From Chitinophaga silvisoli (lineage in GTDB: Bacteria > Bacteroidota > Bacteroidia > Chitinophagales > Chitinophagaceae): a stretch of DNA of 64,000 nucleotides. The stretch spans positions 1-64,000 of the forward strand of contig NZ_QTJV01000013.1 in NCBI RefSeq assembly GCF_003412465.1. The letters run 5' to 3'. Both the position numbers and the translations under genes were made by a program. The notes beneath the pieces were generated by a model that saw nothing but the letters and a program-made list of their open reading frames with translations, was not told where the DNA came from and searched no databases. Below are positions 37,632 to 46,248 of the stretch, piece after piece (positions within the stretch are counted from its first letter, which is position 1; the number at the start of each line of letters is the position of its first letter).

Positions 37632-37676
37632 CCTCAGTCGTATAGAAAGATGTAATAACCATAAAAAACCAAAACC

Positions 37677-38222
37677 ATGAACCACATCTTCAGGCATTAC
37701 TGGGGCTTGGCCTTTGTAATAGGACTGCTGTTCATGCTGGCAGGCGCAGGAATGGCTATACTACCTTTTGGCACATACTATGCGCTCAGCCTGCTTTTAA
37801 GCATCACTTTCATCGTCGGCGGTACTGCCGAAATTGTTATGGGTATCCGCAAAGATAAACTTCAGAAAAGCAGCGGCTGGCGGATTGCAGGCGGGATAAC
37901 GGACCTGATTATTGGAGTCATCATCTATCCGGAATTTTCGTTTGAGGGCTTGTCATATCTACTTGCGATTTCACTGATGTTTCGTTCGGTAATGATGATG
38001 ATGCTTTCATTCAGCCTGAGGTTATATGACGGAATAGGATGGTTCTGGCTAATGGGTATAAGTATTTTGTCTATGCTGCTTTCTCTCCTATTGTTGTGGA
38101 ACCCCATTATTACTGGGTTTACTATAGGATTATTTACGGGTATGGCATTCTTTGGAGTAGGGTTATTTATATTCCTATTTTCATTCCGTTTACGCAAAGC
38201 AGAAATTATATATGCCCCATGA
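37677..38222 (+). CDS. HdeD-family membrane protein (DUF308)
   Basis: 181 residues with six hydrophobic segments in three repeated pairs, as in HdeD. Typical pieces are HYWGLAFVIGLLFMLAGAGM, ALSLLLSITFIVGGTAEIVM, WRIAGGITDLIIGVII and GMAFFGVGLFIFLFSF. HdeD protects against acid in enterobacteria; here it is better described as a stress-associated membrane protein. It lies 45 bases after the DUF2892 gene and 19 before the site-2 protease gene, so the four plus-strand genes probably form an operon with the glycogen fusion gene. Confidence 0.85.
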   Translation: MNHIFRHYWGLAFVIGLLFMLAGAGMAILPFGTYYALSLLLSITFIVGGTAEIVMGIRKDKLQKSSGWRIAGGITDLIIGVIIYPEFSFEGLSYLLAISLMFRSVMMMMLSFSLRLYDGIGWFWLMGISILSMLLSLLLLWNPIITGFTIGLFTGMAFFGVGLFIFLFSFRLRKAEIIYAP

Positions 38223-38241
38223 TCACTAAAAATGGTTCTAT

Positions 38242-40278
38242 ATGAAAAATCCCATTAAAACATTTTTCCTCAAAGGCATTCCGATCCAAATACACTGGAC
38301 AGTTCTCTTATTGATATTTTGGGTATTAATAACCCAGGTAATAAGCAGAGAACCGGCGAATACTGTGCTATTGACCATAGGTGAATTACTGGTGGTGTTT
38401 GTATGTGTGTTCATGCATGAAATGGGCCATGCATTAGCTGCAAGCTATTACAAAATTTCAATACGCAAGATACAGTTATTGCCTGTAGGAGGACTTACCT
38501 ATTTCTCACGCCAACCAGCTAATCCCCGCCAGGAAACAGTGATTAGCCTGGCCGGCCCCCTGGTCAATATTTGTTTGGCAATTATAACATTGCCGTTTTT
38601 GCCAGCTGGTACTGCCTTTTGGAAATTAAGTATAATTTGGGGGGACTGGCATCCCGGAAACCTGTTCCACTTTATATATAACATCAATATTGCACTGGCT
38701 ATTATCAACCTGTTGCCAGCACTACCCATGGATGGGGGGAAAATAATTAAAGGGGTAATGGGACTTTTTTTATCTCCATATATGGCATTTAGAACTACTT
38801 TGATCATAACCAGGACATTTAGTTTGCTGCTAACCTTTGCCGGATTGTTTACAGGCAACCTACTACTCATTTTATTTGGAAGCTTCCTGCTCTTCCTTTC
38901 AACTATCGAAAAAGATAATTATATAATTTCCTTCCTGCTGAAGGATGAAAATGTAGCCGATGTAATTTCGCACGATTTTAAGCAAATTGATGTACAAAAC
39001 TCACAGGAAGAAATACTTCAAATTATCTGCTCCTGCAATGACCGGTATTTTGTATTAACCGACAATGAAAATGTGGTCGGCATCCTTGACAAAGAGATAA
39101 TCCTGTTTTCATTTTTAACCAACAGGAAAGCAGTTGCCCTGAAAAACATTGTCATCCCGGATATCACGCCCATTCCGCTTGATAATAAATTAACAGACAT
39201 CTGGAATCAATTGCCTTCAAAAGCAGATGTTTTCCTGCCTGTCACATCACCTAATAAAAAGGTACTTGGAGTAATCAGCAGAGACAATATTATCAGTACG
39301 CTTTTGAATCAGGCAATGACGGCACATAGAGAACCATTTGCACTGGCTTTTATACTTCCTTTACTACTATCACTATTTAGTATTCAGCAAAAGCCCTCAG
39401 TTGATACTACAGGCTATTATAGTCATGCTATGAGAATATTGCATGACACACCTACCTTAACATGGAAGTATAACCCAACTCCTCCATTGCAGGGTGCAAT
39501 TTTACCTTATAAAAGAATTGTTGCTTTTTATGGCAACCTATATTCACCCAATATGGGCATACTTGGCGAATTGCCACCAGAGAAAATGAAAGCACAATTA
39601 CTGTCCGAATCTCAAAAATGGGCAGCGGCAGATCCTCTATTTCCGGTACAACCGGCTTTACATTATATTGCCGTTACAGCACAACAAAAACCCGGAAAGG
39701 ATAAAAAATACCGCCTACGGATGCCGGCATCCCAAATCGACAGCATTATCAAAATCGCACATCAGATCAATGCTATCATCTTCCTGGATGTGCAGGTAGG
39801 CCATAGCTCTTTGCAGGAGGAACTGGTGACGCTGGAAAAATATCTGCAACTACCAGATGTACACCTGGGTATAGATCCTGAATATTCCATGAAAAATAAT
39901 GCTATTCCCTGTTCGGAAATTGGCACCTTTGACGCAGCAGATATAAATTTTGCATGTAGTTACCTGCAAGACCTGGTATTAAAATACCATCTGCCACCCA
40001 AAATCCTCATTGTTCATCGCTTCACTCAATCAATGGTCACTAATTACAGGAATATAAAAATCTGTGAACAGGTCCAGATAGTAATTAACATGGATGGATT
40101 TGGATTTCCTGCAAAGAAAAAAGACTCTTATAAATATTTTGTAGCCAAAGAACCTGTTCAATATACCGGCTTTAAACTTTTTTATAAAAATGACATTACA
40201 CCGGCCAGGCAAACAATCATGCAGCCGGATGAAATTTTGAAATTGTTTCCAATTCCCGTCTATATTCAATATCAATAA
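38242..40278 (+). CDS. Site-2 protease (M50) with CBS pair, fused to a secreted uncharacterised domain
   Basis: 678 residues. Part 1 (about 1-225) is an intramembrane zinc protease: HEMGHALAASYY (HExxH) and LPALPMDGGKII (second ligand motif). Part 2 (about 230-355) is a CBS pair (VADVISHDFKQID, YFVLTDNENVVGILDKE, VLGVISRDNIIS). At residue 359 a sequence like a new signal peptide starts (MTAHREPFALAFILPLLLSL), and part 3 (about 380-678) is an exported domain with motifs FYGNLYSPNMGILGE, FLDVQVG, IDPEYS, VHRFTQSMVTNYRN and FTGFKLFYKND. I recall part 3 as a separate exported protein in other phyla. Here one frame covers all three with no stop; ATG 39316 could also start part 3 alone. M50-CBS proteins occur in the mycobacterial DosR regulon (Rv2625c). 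The deacetylase follows after 2 bases. Confidence 0.8.
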   Translation: MKNPIKTFFLKGIPIQIHWTVLLLIFWVLITQVISREPANTVLLTIGELLVVFVCVFMHEMGHALAASYYKISIRKIQLLPVGGLTYFSRQPANPRQETVISLAGPLVNICLAIITLPFLPAGTAFWKLSIIWGDWHPGNLFHFIYNINIALAIINLLPALPMDGGKIIKGVMGLFLSPYMAFRTTLIITRTFSLLLTFAGLFTGNLLLILFGSFLLFLSTIEKDNYIISFLLKDENVADVISHDFKQIDVQNSQEEILQIICSCNDRYFVLTDNENVVGILDKEIILFSFLTNRKAVALKNIVIPDITPIPLDNKLTDIWNQLPSKADVFLPVTSPNKKVLGVISRDNIISTLLNQAMTAHREPFALAFILPLLLSLFSIQQKPSVDTTGYYSHAMRILHDTPTLTWKYNPTPPLQGAILPYKRIVAFYGNLYSPNMGILGELPPEKMKAQLLSESQKWAAADPLFPVQPALHYIAVTAQQKPGKDKKYRLRMPASQIDSIIKIAHQINAIIFLDVQVGHSSLQEELVTLEKYLQLPDVHLGIDPEYSMKNNAIPCSEIGTFDAADINFACSYLQDLVLKYHLPPKILIVHRFTQSMVTNYRNIKICEQVQIVINMDGFGFPAKKKDSYKYFVAKEPVQYTGFKLFYKNDITPARQTIMQPDEILKLFPIPVYIQYQ

Positions 40279-40280
40279 TA

Positions 40281-41006
40281 ATGGGCCATACACTTATATA
40301 CCTGATTTTATCTTGCTGCTTACGGTTGCAGGAAGTACCCATCTTGTGTTATCATAACATAAGTAATGGGAAGGACGGAAAAGAAGACCTCTTACATATT
40401 AGCGATAAACAGTTAAATGAACAATTACGTTACCTGCATGAAGATGGATATGTAACGATTACACCCGATGAATTATATGCTTACATGAATGGAAGCGCTC
40501 CATTACCATCCAAACCGGTAATGATTACGTTTGACGACAGCCATGAAGCACATTTCACTATTGCAATACCAGTATTAAATAAATACCACTATAGGGGAGT
40601 ATTCTTTATTATGACAGTTTGCCTGAATAAACCGGGTTGGTTAACTGACAAGGAGATCCGGGAAATGTCCGCACAAGGCCATATTATTGCCTGTCATACA
40701 TGGGACCATACCAATCTGGCATTACATCCAAACTATCATCTTAATGAACAGTTGATACAACCAAAAAAACAGCTGGAAAAAATAACCGGAAAAACCATCA
40801 GCTATTTTGCATATCCCTACGGCGTGTGGAGTGAAAAGGCTATTAAAGATTTGAAAGAAACTGATTACATCGCGGCCTTCCAGCTGGATAAACCTCAGTA
40901 CTCAACAGATCCTAACTATACAATCAGGCGAATCATGGTATCAGGAAAATGGTCTGGTGCTGAACTCAAAAAAGCAATGACGAACGCTTTTACGCTCCCC
41001 TATTAA
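40281..41006 (+). CDS. Polysaccharide deacetylase (NodB-like)
   Basis: 241 residues, exported or membrane-anchored at the N terminus. NodB motifs: motif 1 TFDDS (the first Asp is catalytic, the second binds metal), motif 2 HTWDHTNL (HxxxH metal ligands), motif 3-like FAYPYGVWSEKA and the distal IRRIMVSG. It would remove acetyl groups from a cell-wall or extracellular polysaccharide. It starts 2 bases after the protease fusion gene, so the two products are surely co-translated; the exported part of the fusion protein may act on the same polymer. Last gene of the island. Confidence 0.88.
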   Translation: MGHTLIYLILSCCLRLQEVPILCYHNISNGKDGKEDLLHISDKQLNEQLRYLHEDGYVTITPDELYAYMNGSAPLPSKPVMITFDDSHEAHFTIAIPVLNKYHYRGVFFIMTVCLNKPGWLTDKEIREMSAQGHIIACHTWDHTNLALHPNYHLNEQLIQPKKQLEKITGKTISYFAYPYGVWSEKAIKDLKETDYIAAFQLDKPQYSTDPNYTIRRIMVSGKWSGAELKKAMTNAFTLPY

Positions 41007-41164
41007 AATAACACAATGAAAAACGAAGTAAAGAAGGTATTGTATCTTCCCCCACCTGAGTTGACCTTTATAAAACTTGGATTTTCAAATAATTACGCTA
41101 CATTCGCCTAAAGATTGTCCCAAATTACCATTTCCTAACTATTTACTCTATAACCACGATCCAC

Positions 41165-42703
41165 ATGAAAAGACCACAGCTTTTTCGAAAAAGGCATGCA
41201 ATGCTATTGTTTATGCTGACTGTAAGCTACGCCTGTAAAAAAGAAGTCCTTGTACAAACACTCACGCAGGTTACAGCAGCCAACAATTTTTATCGCTTCT
41301 GGTTCGACACCGCCCAAAACAGACTCTACCTTAACGACACGATCGATATGACCATATCGGGCAATACGATCACAGGCAGAATTCCTTATTACTCGGATCC
41401 TGGTAATTTGATTCCTTCGTTCGAGAGTGCCGGTGCCACTGTCACAGTCAACGACAGCATACAAACCAGCGGCATCACCCCCCAAAATTTTAAAAAGCCC
41501 CTCACGTACACTGTTACCAGTACTGATGGTGCCAAAACTGACTACACTGTCAAACTTGTGAACTTTACAGGATTGCCTGTTATCAAAATCAAAACGGAAG
41601 CCCCTGTCACCTCGAAAGACACTTATGTGAAAGGCTCCGTCTCTATCGATGGCGCTGGCCAATATGCAGACCTCGCCACAGCCACTATGCAGATAAAAGG
41701 CCATGGCGGCACCACCTGGGGCAATCCCAAAAATCCTTACAAAATAAAATTCGACAGCAAGACTTCCGTACTCGGTGAACCCAAGGCCAAAGACTGGCTC
41801 CTGATCGCTAACTATTTTGATAAAACCATGCTACGCAATGCCACTGCCTACTACATGGGTCAACTGAGCAACCAGGACTGGACACCACATGGTCATTTTG
41901 CAGAAGTATTCATGAATGATGTGTACATCGGCACGTACCTGGTCATGGAAAAGATTGAAACAGGCACCAATCGTATCAATGTAGGCGATAATGGATATGT
42001 ACTCGAGGTCGATCAGTTAGGCAGACTGGCCCCGGATGATATCTATTTCCAGACGATGGGACTGACCATTACTATCAAAGATCCGGATGTGACTCCCGGC
42101 GATGCAAAGTATAACTACATCCACCAATATGTTTATATGGCGGAAGTAGCACTCTATAGCCCTAACTTCACGGACTCCACCGAAGGCTATAACAAATACC
42201 TGGATGTAAACAGTTTTGTAGATTGGTACCTGGTCAATGAAATCACTAAAAACAATGATGCTGTTTTTTATTCCAGCTGCTATATGAACCTGAAGCCCGG
42301 TGGTAAATTAAAAATGGGACCTATCTGGGATTTTGATATCGCATTGGGGAATGTAAACTATAATAACAACCAGGACTACACGGGATTTTGGGTAAAGAAT
42401 GCCTTATGGATTTCCCGCCTCTTTGATGATCCGGCATTTGTAGCGAAGGTAAAAGCAAGATGGCCGTATTTTAAGGCCAAAGAAAATGATATTCTCGCTT
42501 TTATCAATAAGAACGCAGCTGAACTGAAATGGGCAGTCGTTGAAAACAATAATAAGTACAATACTTTATACAACTATACCTTTCCTAATTATGCCATTTG
42601 GGGCTCGTATAACAATGAAGTACTTTATATGAAGACATGGTTACACAATAGGATTGCTTGGCTGGATCAGGCTTTTGCGGGGCTGGGAAGCGCCGTGAAT
42701 TAA
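41165..42703 (+). CDS. CotH-family kinase-like lipoprotein
   Basis: 512 residues with a lipoprotein signal (LLFMLTVSYAC then KKEVL). After an about 110-residue beta domain (like cadherin/DUF5018 repeats) comes the CotH fold: IKGHGGTTWGNPKNPYKIKF, WLLIANYFDKTMLRNATAYY, EVFMNDVYIGTYLVMEKIE and the Asp-rich GPIWDFDIALGN. CotH proteins are atypical secreted kinases known from spore coats; in Bacteroidota the target is unknown. Transcribed alone with its own terminator, ahead of two related lipoprotein genes. Confidence 0.87.
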   Translation: MKRPQLFRKRHAMLLFMLTVSYACKKEVLVQTLTQVTAANNFYRFWFDTAQNRLYLNDTIDMTISGNTITGRIPYYSDPGNLIPSFESAGATVTVNDSIQTSGITPQNFKKPLTYTVTSTDGAKTDYTVKLVNFTGLPVIKIKTEAPVTSKDTYVKGSVSIDGAGQYADLATATMQIKGHGGTTWGNPKNPYKIKFDSKTSVLGEPKAKDWLLIANYFDKTMLRNATAYYMGQLSNQDWTPHGHFAEVFMNDVYIGTYLVMEKIETGTNRINVGDNGYVLEVDQLGRLAPDDIYFQTMGLTITIKDPDVTPGDAKYNYIHQYVYMAEVALYSPNFTDSTEGYNKYLDVNSFVDWYLVNEITKNNDAVFYSSCYMNLKPGGKLKMGPIWDFDIALGNVNYNNNQDYTGFWVKNALWISRLFDDPAFVAKVKARWPYFKAKENDILAFINKNAAELKWAVVENNNKYNTLYNYTFPNYAIWGSYNNEVLYMKTWLHNRIAWLDQAFAGLGSAVN

Positions 42704-42710
42704 ACCAGAA

Positions 42711-42746
42711 AAGAAGGTGCATCAAAAGATGCACCTTCTTTCGTTT
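42711..42746 (+). terminator. Intrinsic terminator after the CotH gene
   Basis: AAGAAGGTGCATC (42711-42723) and GATGCACCTTCTT (42728-42740), 13-bp perfect stem with an AAAA loop, then TCGTTTA. It lies 8 bases past the stop. Confidence 0.85.
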
Positions 42747-42933
42747 ATCCCTGCTTTAAGAATACAAAACGCCTCACCCACTCTACTATTACAAGTAATA
42801 TTCCAGCTCAAAAAATGCAGTAAATTGCTCCTTATAAAGGGGACCAATACAATTACTACTAATTATTCCATGCTGTAACTCCCTGCCTGTTAGCCTGGAA
42901 AGTGTAGCATTCATCAAAAAAACAAAACCCAAA

Positions 42934-43995
42934 ATGAAAACTACAATCTCTCTGATTGTTTGTGGGGTGGCCTTTGTTATGTACTGCTGTTCCTGCCAAA
43001 AGAACACAGACAACAAACCTTCCTCAACGACCTCCTCCCAAAAAGTAATGATCACCCTCCAGCCCGGCGGTGAATTCACAGTCGATCAGTCTGCCAGAAA
43101 AATTAACAGCAGTACGATCGCCAAAACTATACGGGATAGCACCTACTATTCTGTAGAGATCTGGAATGGATCTTCGAAATATGCATTAGGAATTTTTGAC
43201 AACCCCGACTCTATCCATTTCCTGCTCGATCCGGCCTATACCTACAAAATACGGTTGGTCGTATTGCAAAAAGGTACCGGCCACGGATTTTACCGTGATT
43301 ATTATGAATGGGGCGATTCCTATGGCAATCCACAGGATAATGGCAAGCCCCTGTTCTATTACCCCATAGGTGGCATTCTGCAAAACCATATGGATTATGC
43401 TCCAAACATCCTTTTCTACTCCTATGGCTTTGGGGAAAATGGGACCGATTATCAGACCTTTACCAGCGACAGCACCGGCTCGATCGTCACCGGACCCCTG
43501 GCTGAAGCCACTACCTACGCCGGAGAAGTAAAAAATTACACCGTAGATGCTACTCAGCCCACTATCACTATTCCCATGCGCCGGCTGGTATTTGGTATAA
43601 AATATACCTGCCCCCAACTCACACAGGGCCGGCTACTGGTTACTTTTGACTATCCTAATTATTTACCTGGCAAAGTATTGTATCCAAACACGATCGACAC
43701 TGACCTGGGCATCTATTCTGCCGTTGAATTCTTAACAGCTGATACCTTACAAAGAGGTAGTGGCACCGTTGGTACTTATGACATCGTTGCCAGCATCAAA
43801 TGGGAACTTCCCGATGGCCGGACTTACAATATAGGCAATGGTTTAACCACACTACCTACGCCAGGCAGGAATCAACTCCTCAATGTAAACATTACATTAC
43901 CCTTACTGGATAGTAGCGCTACTTCAGGCAATAGTACCCTTAGCCTGAAATATTCAACAACATCCTGGTCTACAAATACTCCTATCAGATTCTAA
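42934..43995 (+). CDS. Lipoprotein of unknown function, paralogue A
   Basis: 353 residues, lipoprotein signal MKTTISLIVCGVAFVMYCC with CSC as lipobox, followed by a Ser/Thr-rich linker. No recognised family. It is beta-rich. It shares its plan with the next gene: a VMITLQPGGEFT strand pair, SARKINSSTIAKTIRDSTYY, LGIFDNPDSIHFLL, YKIRLVVLQKGTGHG, then PIGGILQNHMDYA and PMRRLVFGIKYT. These correspond to YGVNIRTGQGAL, GLFDNTDSISIDLL, IVNVAAIKRGSGLGL, PIHRILQNRMVYA and LLKRLAFAIRYD in the next protein. Probably a surface-exposed adhesin-like or fimbrium-related domain; this is a guess. It sits 11 bases before paralogue B. Confidence 0.65.
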   Translation: MKTTISLIVCGVAFVMYCCSCQKNTDNKPSSTTSSQKVMITLQPGGEFTVDQSARKINSSTIAKTIRDSTYYSVEIWNGSSKYALGIFDNPDSIHFLLDPAYTYKIRLVVLQKGTGHGFYRDYYEWGDSYGNPQDNGKPLFYYPIGGILQNHMDYAPNILFYSYGFGENGTDYQTFTSDSTGSIVTGPLAEATTYAGEVKNYTVDATQPTITIPMRRLVFGIKYTCPQLTQGRLLVTFDYPNYLPGKVLYPNTIDTDLGIYSAVEFLTADTLQRGSGTVGTYDIVASIKWELPDGRTYNIGNGLTTLPTPGRNQLLNVNITLPLLDSSATSGNSTLSLKYSTTSWSTNTPIRF

Positions 43996-44006
43996 GCAAT
44001 TTCATT

Positions 44007-44972
44007 ATGAAAAATTACCTACTCATACCGGCAGCACTTTTTCTTTTTCTATCCTGCAAAAGAGATGCTACCACGCCCCCTACTCCACCGCCCACTAACG
44101 CTGAAAAGGTAACCATTCACTTACAGCTCAGTGGAGACATTACTACCAGCATAGGGGATCTGCGCAAAACATCGATCGCCGCCAGATCAGCGTATGACAG
44201 CACCATTTATGGTGTGAATATCAGAACCGGCCAGGGCGCGTTATATGCACAGGGATTATTTGACAACACAGACAGCATCAGCATCGACCTGCTGAAAGAC
44301 AGCTCATACATCGTCAATGTAGCCGCTATAAAAAGAGGCAGCGGCCTGGGATTGTGGTGGCAGCTCTCTGTAAATGGTGGTAAGCAATATGCGTATCCAA
44401 TACATCGAATCCTGCAGAATCGTATGGTGTATGCTGTAAATGAAACAATGGAACCAGGTTTCATCGACTCGCTGAACAATATGAGTATCGTAACAGATAC
44501 CCTGGCAAATACATTTGCAAAATATCCTTTGTCTCAAGCCGATACTTATTTCGGTAGCACCAATTACACTGCCCGCGATGCAAGCAATACCACTATCAGC
44601 CTGTTGTTAAAAAGACTGGCGTTTGCTATCCGGTATGATGTTCATAACCTGACCAGTGGATATGTACAAGCTACCTACGGCGGACAAATGATGCCCGATA
44701 CATTGCGTACCAACGATACCCTGCCCATTAGGATTTATACGGCTGACCTGTTCAGAACACAGGATTCTATTCCCGGGGCACAGCTACAGGTCACACTTAC
44801 CTGGATAAAAGGGGGCGGGAATGCCATCGTATTAGGGACCAAACCAGTCCGGCCCAAACGTAGTTCGCTGACGGCTATCTCCGTGTTTCTGAATACGGAT
44901 TCGTTGAATGTAAGCCCAAATTTCCAGTTGACGGATACTGCCTGGACAGGAACAACAAATTTTGATTTTTAA
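44007..44972 (+). CDS. Lipoprotein of unknown function, paralogue B
   Basis: 321 residues, lipoprotein signal MKNYLLIPAALFLFLSC then KRDATTPPTPPPTNAEK (proline-rich spacer). Paralogous to the preceding gene (see there), so the pair arose by tandem duplication. The C-terminal part is beta-rich with VRPKRSSLTAISVFLN. Operonic with paralogue A and followed by a terminator at 44983. Function unknown. Confidence 0.65.
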   Translation: MKNYLLIPAALFLFLSCKRDATTPPTPPPTNAEKVTIHLQLSGDITTSIGDLRKTSIAARSAYDSTIYGVNIRTGQGALYAQGLFDNTDSISIDLLKDSSYIVNVAAIKRGSGLGLWWQLSVNGGKQYAYPIHRILQNRMVYAVNETMEPGFIDSLNNMSIVTDTLANTFAKYPLSQADTYFGSTNYTARDASNTTISLLLKRLAFAIRYDVHNLTSGYVQATYGGQMMPDTLRTNDTLPIRIYTADLFRTQDSIPGAQLQVTLTWIKGGGNAIVLGTKPVRPKRSSLTAISVFLNTDSLNVSPNFQLTDTAWTGTTNFDF

Positions 44973-45223
44973 AATGAACAGAGGGCTATCATCAGGTTAA
45001 AAGGTGATAGCTCTTTTTGTAATTCATTGGAGCCACAGCCCTGTAATGAAGGAGATACTCCCCGTATTTGTATAGTAGCACCATTTCCGAAGGTGACAAT
45101 GAGATGTATGATGCCAACATACCCTGTGATTTTTGGATAGGTCTGAGCAATTAAAACCCCGGAAGAAATCATGCAGACAAGAACAATCAATACAAAAACT
45201 ACAGTTGCTTTCATATTTTTCAA
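44969..45223 (-). CDS. Small exported protein, probably a truncated family member
   Basis: 84 codons. Residues 1-27 look like a signal peptide (MKNMKATVVFVLIVLVCMIS to VLIAQ), then YPKITGYVGIIHLIVTFG. After residue 60 the frame runs into the terminator of the opposite gene and even overlaps its stop, so the C-terminal 25 codons are unlikely to be native. I recall small Bacteroidota exported proteins with the signature TGYVGIVHP and about 110-120 residues; this could be a remnant of one, cut at its 3' end. Low confidence that it is functional. Confidence 0.4.
   Translation of the reverse strand: MKNMKATVVFVLIVLVCMISSGVLIAQTYPKITGYVGIIHLIVTFGNGATIQIRGVSPSLQGCGSNELQKELSPFNLMIALCSF
44983..45020 (+). 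terminator. Intrinsic terminator after lipoprotein B
   Basis: AGGGCTATCA and TGATAGCTCT arms with a G-T type mismatch near the base, followed by TTTTTG, just past the paralogue B stop. Confidence 0.65.
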
Positions 45224-45285
45224 CTAAATGAATTATAACTGCAATTCAATCCCCTTGCTGTCTTTTAAAATAGAAAAGAACAGCA

Positions 45286-46146
45286 TTAACTTTTGGAATC
45301 CTTTTTACCTTTTAAGTATTTTTTTTTGAACTCAGAAGGCGTTTCTCCCATTTGTTGCTTAAAAACCCGTGTAAAATGGCTTTGATCTGAAAACCCTGTC
45401 AGGTAGGCAATCTCGGTTAGGGAATAGGTGGATGTCCTGAGTAGATCAACAGAACGTTCAATCCTTAGTTTGCGTATATAATCACCATAAGATAAGTTAT
45501 CAAAATACCTTGAGAATTCCCTAGAAATGTAGGAAGGATTTACATCAAGGTCTTTTGATAAGTCCTTTAGCGTAAGACTGAGGTTGGTATCAATCTGATC
45601 CTGGATAAGTGCTTTTAGTCCGGCCACCCAATCGGGTGTTTTTGAGTTGCCTTTATTATTAATATACCGGTTGAAAATCTCCAGCAACATTTGTTCTGCC
45701 GGCCCCGCCTGGGTATGTTTAAGCTGGTATAAATCTTTTGCCCATATATACAGTCCATCGTAAATGGTCATGCCAAGATCTAGCAATATATAATCGTCCG
45801 TGATATTGTGCGCCAGTCCTGAAAAGATCGCTTCGAGCCCGGCTGATTGAGGGGCGAAATCATGACGATCAGTATCTGCTCCGCGGATGATAGCCGCCAT
45901 GCGGATAAGGGCAGGGTCGTTTAGCTGGTGTTTTTTGAGAAAGTAATCAAATGTACATTGACCTTCATAATGAGTGTATTCTACACCCGGAATATCGAAT
46001 GGAATAGCATTCAGGCGGGATGCCTGGTTGATCACGTCAGAAAAGGGCACGTAAATGATCTCAGCCTCTTTATCTATGAAGCGCCTGATAAGCCAGGGGC
46101 AGGCTATTCTGTCTATTTTAGGCCGTTCACGTGTGATCCACTTCAT
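45286..46146 (-). CDS. ChrB-domain protein fused to an AraC DNA-binding domain
   Basis: 286 residues from the start MKWITRERPK at 46146. The N-terminal 130 residues match the C-terminal ChrB (chromate-resistance) domain: ERPKIDRIACPWLIRRFID, IPFDIPGVEYTHYEGQCTFD, AAIIRGADTDRHDFAPQSAG and GMTIYDGLYIWAKD. The last 105 residues form a complete AraC double helix-turn-helix: LTLKDLSKDLDVNPSYISRE and LTEIAYLTGFSDQSHFTRVF, ending TPSEFKKKY. ChrB domains are usually part of a chromate regulator or a stand-alone protein; fusion to AraC is uncommon. It may be a sensor regulator. No chrA transporter is near. The frame is open to 46224 upstream, giving 26 extra residues I consider leader. Confidence 0.8.
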   Translation of the reverse strand: MKWITRERPKIDRIACPWLIRRFIDKEAEIIYVPFSDVINQASRLNAIPFDIPGVEYTHYEGQCTFDYFLKKHQLNDPALIRMAAIIRGADTDRHDFAPQSAGLEAIFSGLAHNITDDYILLDLGMTIYDGLYIWAKDLYQLKHTQAGPAEQMLLEIFNRYINNKGNSKTPDWVAGLKALIQDQIDTNLSLTLKDLSKDLDVNPSYISREFSRYFDNLSYGDYIRKLRIERSVDLLRTSTYSLTEIAYLTGFSDQSHFTRVFKQQMGETPSEFKKKYLKGKKDSKS

Positions 46147-46248
46147 ATTATATTGATTTGCTGCAATAGTCCCCGAAACTAACAAAAACTGGAAGATAGA
46201 TTTTAAAAAAATGCTAACTGGCAAAAAATTGAATGTTTAAAAAGGAAT

